Of a DNA stretch of 26,068 nucleotides, positions 23,938-26,068 are shown piece after piece. Below the pieces are notes generated by a model. The model had not been told where the DNA came from. It saw nothing but the letters and a program-made list of their open reading frames with translations, and made no database searches. The DNA comes from an uncultured Enhydrobacter sp. Lineage in GTDB: Bacteria; Pseudomonadota; Gammaproteobacteria; Pseudomonadales; Moraxellaceae. Position 1 is the first letter of the stretch; every line of letters begins with the position of its first letter. The position numbers were made by a program, and so were the translations under genes. The DNA lies in contig CAMIOS010000032.1 of assembly GCA_946222995.1 (NCBI GenBank), positions 1-26,068 on the forward strand, written 5' to 3'.

Positions 23938-24930
23938 TTAAGCAATAAGCCGCATTGCTTCTTCTAAGCCTTTTTGCTTGAGGTTTGCCCCTGTGCCAAA
24001 CCAAGCTGAATCTAAGCGATGGTCAGTGGACATCGCTCGGCGTTCATGGTCAACAAACTCGGTCACTGCACACAGCAAGCCATAAGCAGTATCACGAGCG
24101 GAATCTAATGTTGCCCCACGACCTTGACCGTTAAACATGGTCATGATTTGATTCATGGCTTTAGCATTGGGTACGGCTTGTTGGGTTTTCTTGTTGGTTG
24201 GGAACACAATCAAGTTATCATCGACGTTATTAAACAAGCGGTTAAGATAGTTGGTCGCTTCCGCTTGGGTCACACGTCTATCTGTTAACTGCTTCATTTG
24301 ATACATATGCTCTTGCCATTGTTTGACAGAAATGCCTAACTGAGTTTTTACCTTTTCTCCATCAAAAACCGTGCTGTGTGGCACTTTGACCACAGAACCT
24401 GATTTATCTGCCAAGGAAATAGCCAATGTGTTATTACACACTACTCGAATACTGGTAAATTGAGCGGTAGTCGCTAAGGTACCATCACAAGCGGTTGCCA
24501 GTAGAATATAGCCGTTTGATACGTCTTTGCCTTTTAACGCGGTGGTTTGACCTGTTTTAGCCAGTGCCCAGAACTTACGACCGCCTTTTAACACACCAGC
24601 GGTTTCAAGCTCAAAATCGGCTTGTTCGGTTAAATCACGGTAGAACTCAAGAATTTCACTGGGCTGGACTTCTTGATAACGCTGACTAACAACGGATAAA
24701 GGCTCTAACGTATCTGAGCGGTATAACACCTTATTGTCAGCAAACGACATAATGAGTTTGCCACCTGCAGCATGGTTGGCATAGTAGCTGACATCGGATG
24801 ATTCAATCCGCCAGTTCATCCCTGCTTGCTCTGCCCACACTTCGATGGGTTGTTTTGGAGTAAGCTTGTTGCCTAGACCATGCCAAGGTTCATCACCAAT
24901 GTATGCCATTGTTTGTACTTCGTGTGCCAT
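23938..24930 (-). CDS. DUF932 (phage/plasmid-related) protein
   Basis: A 330-aa DUF932 protein of typical length. The family pattern is clear: EPWHGLGNKL near the N-terminus, then RSDTLEPLSVVSQRYQEVQP, ETAGVLKGGRKFWALAKTG, and FTSIRVVCNNTLAISL. The function is not established; it is common in plasmids, ICEs and prophages next to recombination genes. A strong AGGAGAA ribosome site precedes the ATG. It is terminated by a UUCG hairpin, and the leader carries the TTAACTA box shared with the Gp3-like gene. Confidence 0.88.
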   Translation of the reverse strand: MAHEVQTMAYIGDEPWHGLGNKLTPKQPIEVWAEQAGMNWRIESSDVSYYANHAAGGKLIMSFADNKVLYRSDTLEPLSVVSQRYQEVQPSEILEFYRDLTEQADFELETAGVLKGGRKFWALAKTGQTTALKGKDVSNGYILLATACDGTLATTAQFTSIRVVCNNTLAISLADKSGSVVKVPHSTVFDGEKVKTQLGISVKQWQEHMYQMKQLTDRRVTQAEATNYLNRLFNNVDDNLIVFPTNKKTQQAVPNAKAMNQIMTMFNGQGRGATLDSARDTAYGLLCAVTEFVDHERRAMSTDHRLDSAWFGTGANLKQKGLEEAMRLIA

Positions 24931-24971
24931 GAGATTTTCTCCTTTTCGATAAATTTGGTTAGTTAAGTGGA

Positions 24972-25301
24972 TTATACAAAGCGGTTAGGACAGGTAATGT
25001 CCATATCAGTTTGGGTGAAACGAGGATTGTCTGTATCAAATACTTGATGACAGTGACGACAGTAATAGCTAGTCGCTGGTATCATTCGGTTGCCTAGATT
25101 GGCTAAAACAACGCCTGTGAGCGTACCGATGACCATGCCATACACAGGCGGTACGGCTAAATGTTTACAGACAGCCACACCAAGGCTTGCTAATACGGCT
25201 GGGGATAGCAAGGTGGGTTCAAGCGATTGTGGAAAGTTGGGATTAGCAATCGTGGCAGGGATGACTTGATTGCTATAACAGTTGGGACAAAGGGTTTTCA
25301 T
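24972..25301 (-). CDS. Zinc-ribbon protein with central membrane segment
   Basis: A 109-aa protein with CPNC near the N-terminus and CRHC near the C-terminus, a split zinc ribbon. Between them is a hydrophobic, Ala/Val/Gly-rich region (about 33-70, LLSPAVLASLGVAV and VYGMVIGTLTGVVLANL) that could form a membrane hairpin, bringing the two halves together. The ATG at 25301 is preferred over one at 25316 because GGAGAAA lies correctly before it. It is upstream of DUF932. Function unknown; the two short halves with a hydrophobic middle also occur in other mobile-element proteins. Confidence 0.65.
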   Translation of the reverse strand: MKTLCPNCYSNQVIPATIANPNFPQSLEPTLLSPAVLASLGVAVCKHLAVPPVYGMVIGTLTGVVLANLGNRMIPATSYYCRHCHQVFDTDNPRFTQTDMDITCPNRFV

Positions 25302-25337
25302 ATAGAGTTTCTCCATACATGTTTTTTGAGGGCATAA

Positions 25338-25364
25338 AAAAGGTCTGCACTGGGCAGACCTTTT
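25338..25364. terminator. Intrinsic terminator after the Gp2-like gene
   Basis: AAAAGGTCTGC (25338-25348) and GCAGACCTTTT (25354-25364) form an 11-bp stem, A-run and T-run on either side, so it can work in both directions. It follows the Gp2-like gene on the minus strand. Confidence 0.85.
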
Positions 25365-25444
25365 AAATGTGGATAGCGGTTAGCTTTGATTAGCAAAGAT
25401 CTCGACTATCTTCATAGAGATACCATATATTTGAAATTGTTTTA

Positions 25445-25987
25445 TTATGAACTTATGCCGCGTCGCCAAGATACATTGAATTGTCCTTTACCAAAGGTTC
25501 TCCAACCATTAATGGGCTTTACAAGTAAAGTTTGATTCGATTTTTCAGGGTTAACTAAATAACTTGCTACTCTTAAGGCGTTTTGCACTTCGACTTCATT
25601 GCTACGATGAATCATGCCTATACCTAATGTACCTTCATCACGAAACTTCTTCTTATAATCAGTGGTGTTACAATTAAAATAACTACCCATACCGTTTGTT
25701 ACGAATTGCCATTTTTTACCCACTTCATCGCCATAATAATAGTCATGTTGGTTTACAGAACCATTATAGATAAGTAGCAAATGACAATGGTAACCACGGT
25801 CTTCTCCTTGTTCAATTGCCCAAGCATAACCTTGTAAATCTTTAAAACAGCTATCTTTATTTGAGATATAAGACAATAAATATTGCATATGATACATCAT
25901 AGTACTAATATCGATGCTAGCCTCTTGTGATGACAAATAATGTAAATCAACCCTAACAAACAGCAATTTAGAATAGTGATTTATCAA
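25445..25987 (-). pseudogene. Inovirus Gp2/YagK-YfjJ-like protein, 5' end interrupted
   Basis: The 180-aa frame matches the C-terminal part of the inovirus Gp2/YagK-YfjJ family, with a rolling-circle-like HxH in EQGEDRGYHCHLLLIY and the family end GWRTFGKGQFNVSW. Only a TTG (25987) could start it. Family-like sequence continues upstream for 19 codons in frame (IGEYLKALTKYIED), then meets a TGA at 26045-26047, so the gene is broken or runs off the window in another form. Members occur in cryptic prophages and satellites and may be Rep-like. It is probably inactive. Confidence 0.65.
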
Positions 25988-26068
25988 GTCTTCGATATAT
26001 TTAGTTAATGCTTTAAGGTACTCCCCAATGTCTAGACCAAATAATCACAAAATTAAGATAGAATTGGG

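Noticed and set aside
1..26068. CRISPR array, tRNA, rRNA or insertion-sequence genes
   Set aside because: No regularly spaced repeats, cloverleaf, rRNA-like stretch, transposase or terminal inverted repeats were found.

Overview
The window looks like chromosomal accessory DNA from an AT-rich gammaproteobacterium, most likely Moraxellaceae (Moraxella, Faucicola or Psychrobacter type). This rests on the general look of the proteins (UmuC and UmuD, HsdRMS, the SRAP protein and the YqaJ/DUF932 module) and on the low GC content. The genus is inferred and not proven.

Left edge (1-1890): the end of an internalin-like leucine-rich-repeat gene, then an unusual fusion of a phospholipase-D domain, a coiled coil and a J-domain. 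After it comes a 109-bp remnant of the 3' end of a umuD gene.

Defence-like cassette (about 1890-9098): this lies between that umuD remnant and an intact umuD. It contains a WYL-domain regulator, an unknown 108-aa protein, two dynamin-like GTPases of the LeoBC/LeoA (Eleos) type, an Apea-like HEPN protein and an intrinsic terminator. A separate gene follows whose product joins an FtsZ-like region to an FtsK-gamma winged helix. The same 15-bp promoter/operator element (TTGACACARCCTGTC, containing GACA-N5-TGTC) lies before the WYL gene and before the FtsZ/FtsK-gamma gene, so one regulator probably controls both units. This is the best candidate for an undescribed system.

DNA-damage segment (9092-12530, minus strand): umuC followed by umuD (reverse of the usual order), a secreted alpha/beta hydrolase and an SRAP (HMCES/YedK-like) protein.

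Type I restriction-modification island (12589-21133): an unknown 192-aa gene, then hsdR, hsdS, hsdM, a single-TRD half-HsdS and a 24-aa leader ORF. The last five form one minus-strand operon with a good promoter and a structured leader. hsdR has an in-frame TAA at codon 99, so restriction is probably off while methylation should remain. Divergent to it is a very acidic 76-aa protein, a possible DNA mimic.

Right module (21259-26068, minus strand): an AlpA-type regulator, a Gp3-like/metal-binding phage protein, a YqaJ-type exonuclease, a DUF932 protein, a zinc-ribbon membrane protein and a 5'-interrupted inovirus Gp2-like gene. Most are separated by intrinsic terminators. This looks like part of an integrated satellite, plasmid or ICE. 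No tRNA, rRNA, CRISPR array, transposase or integrase was seen.
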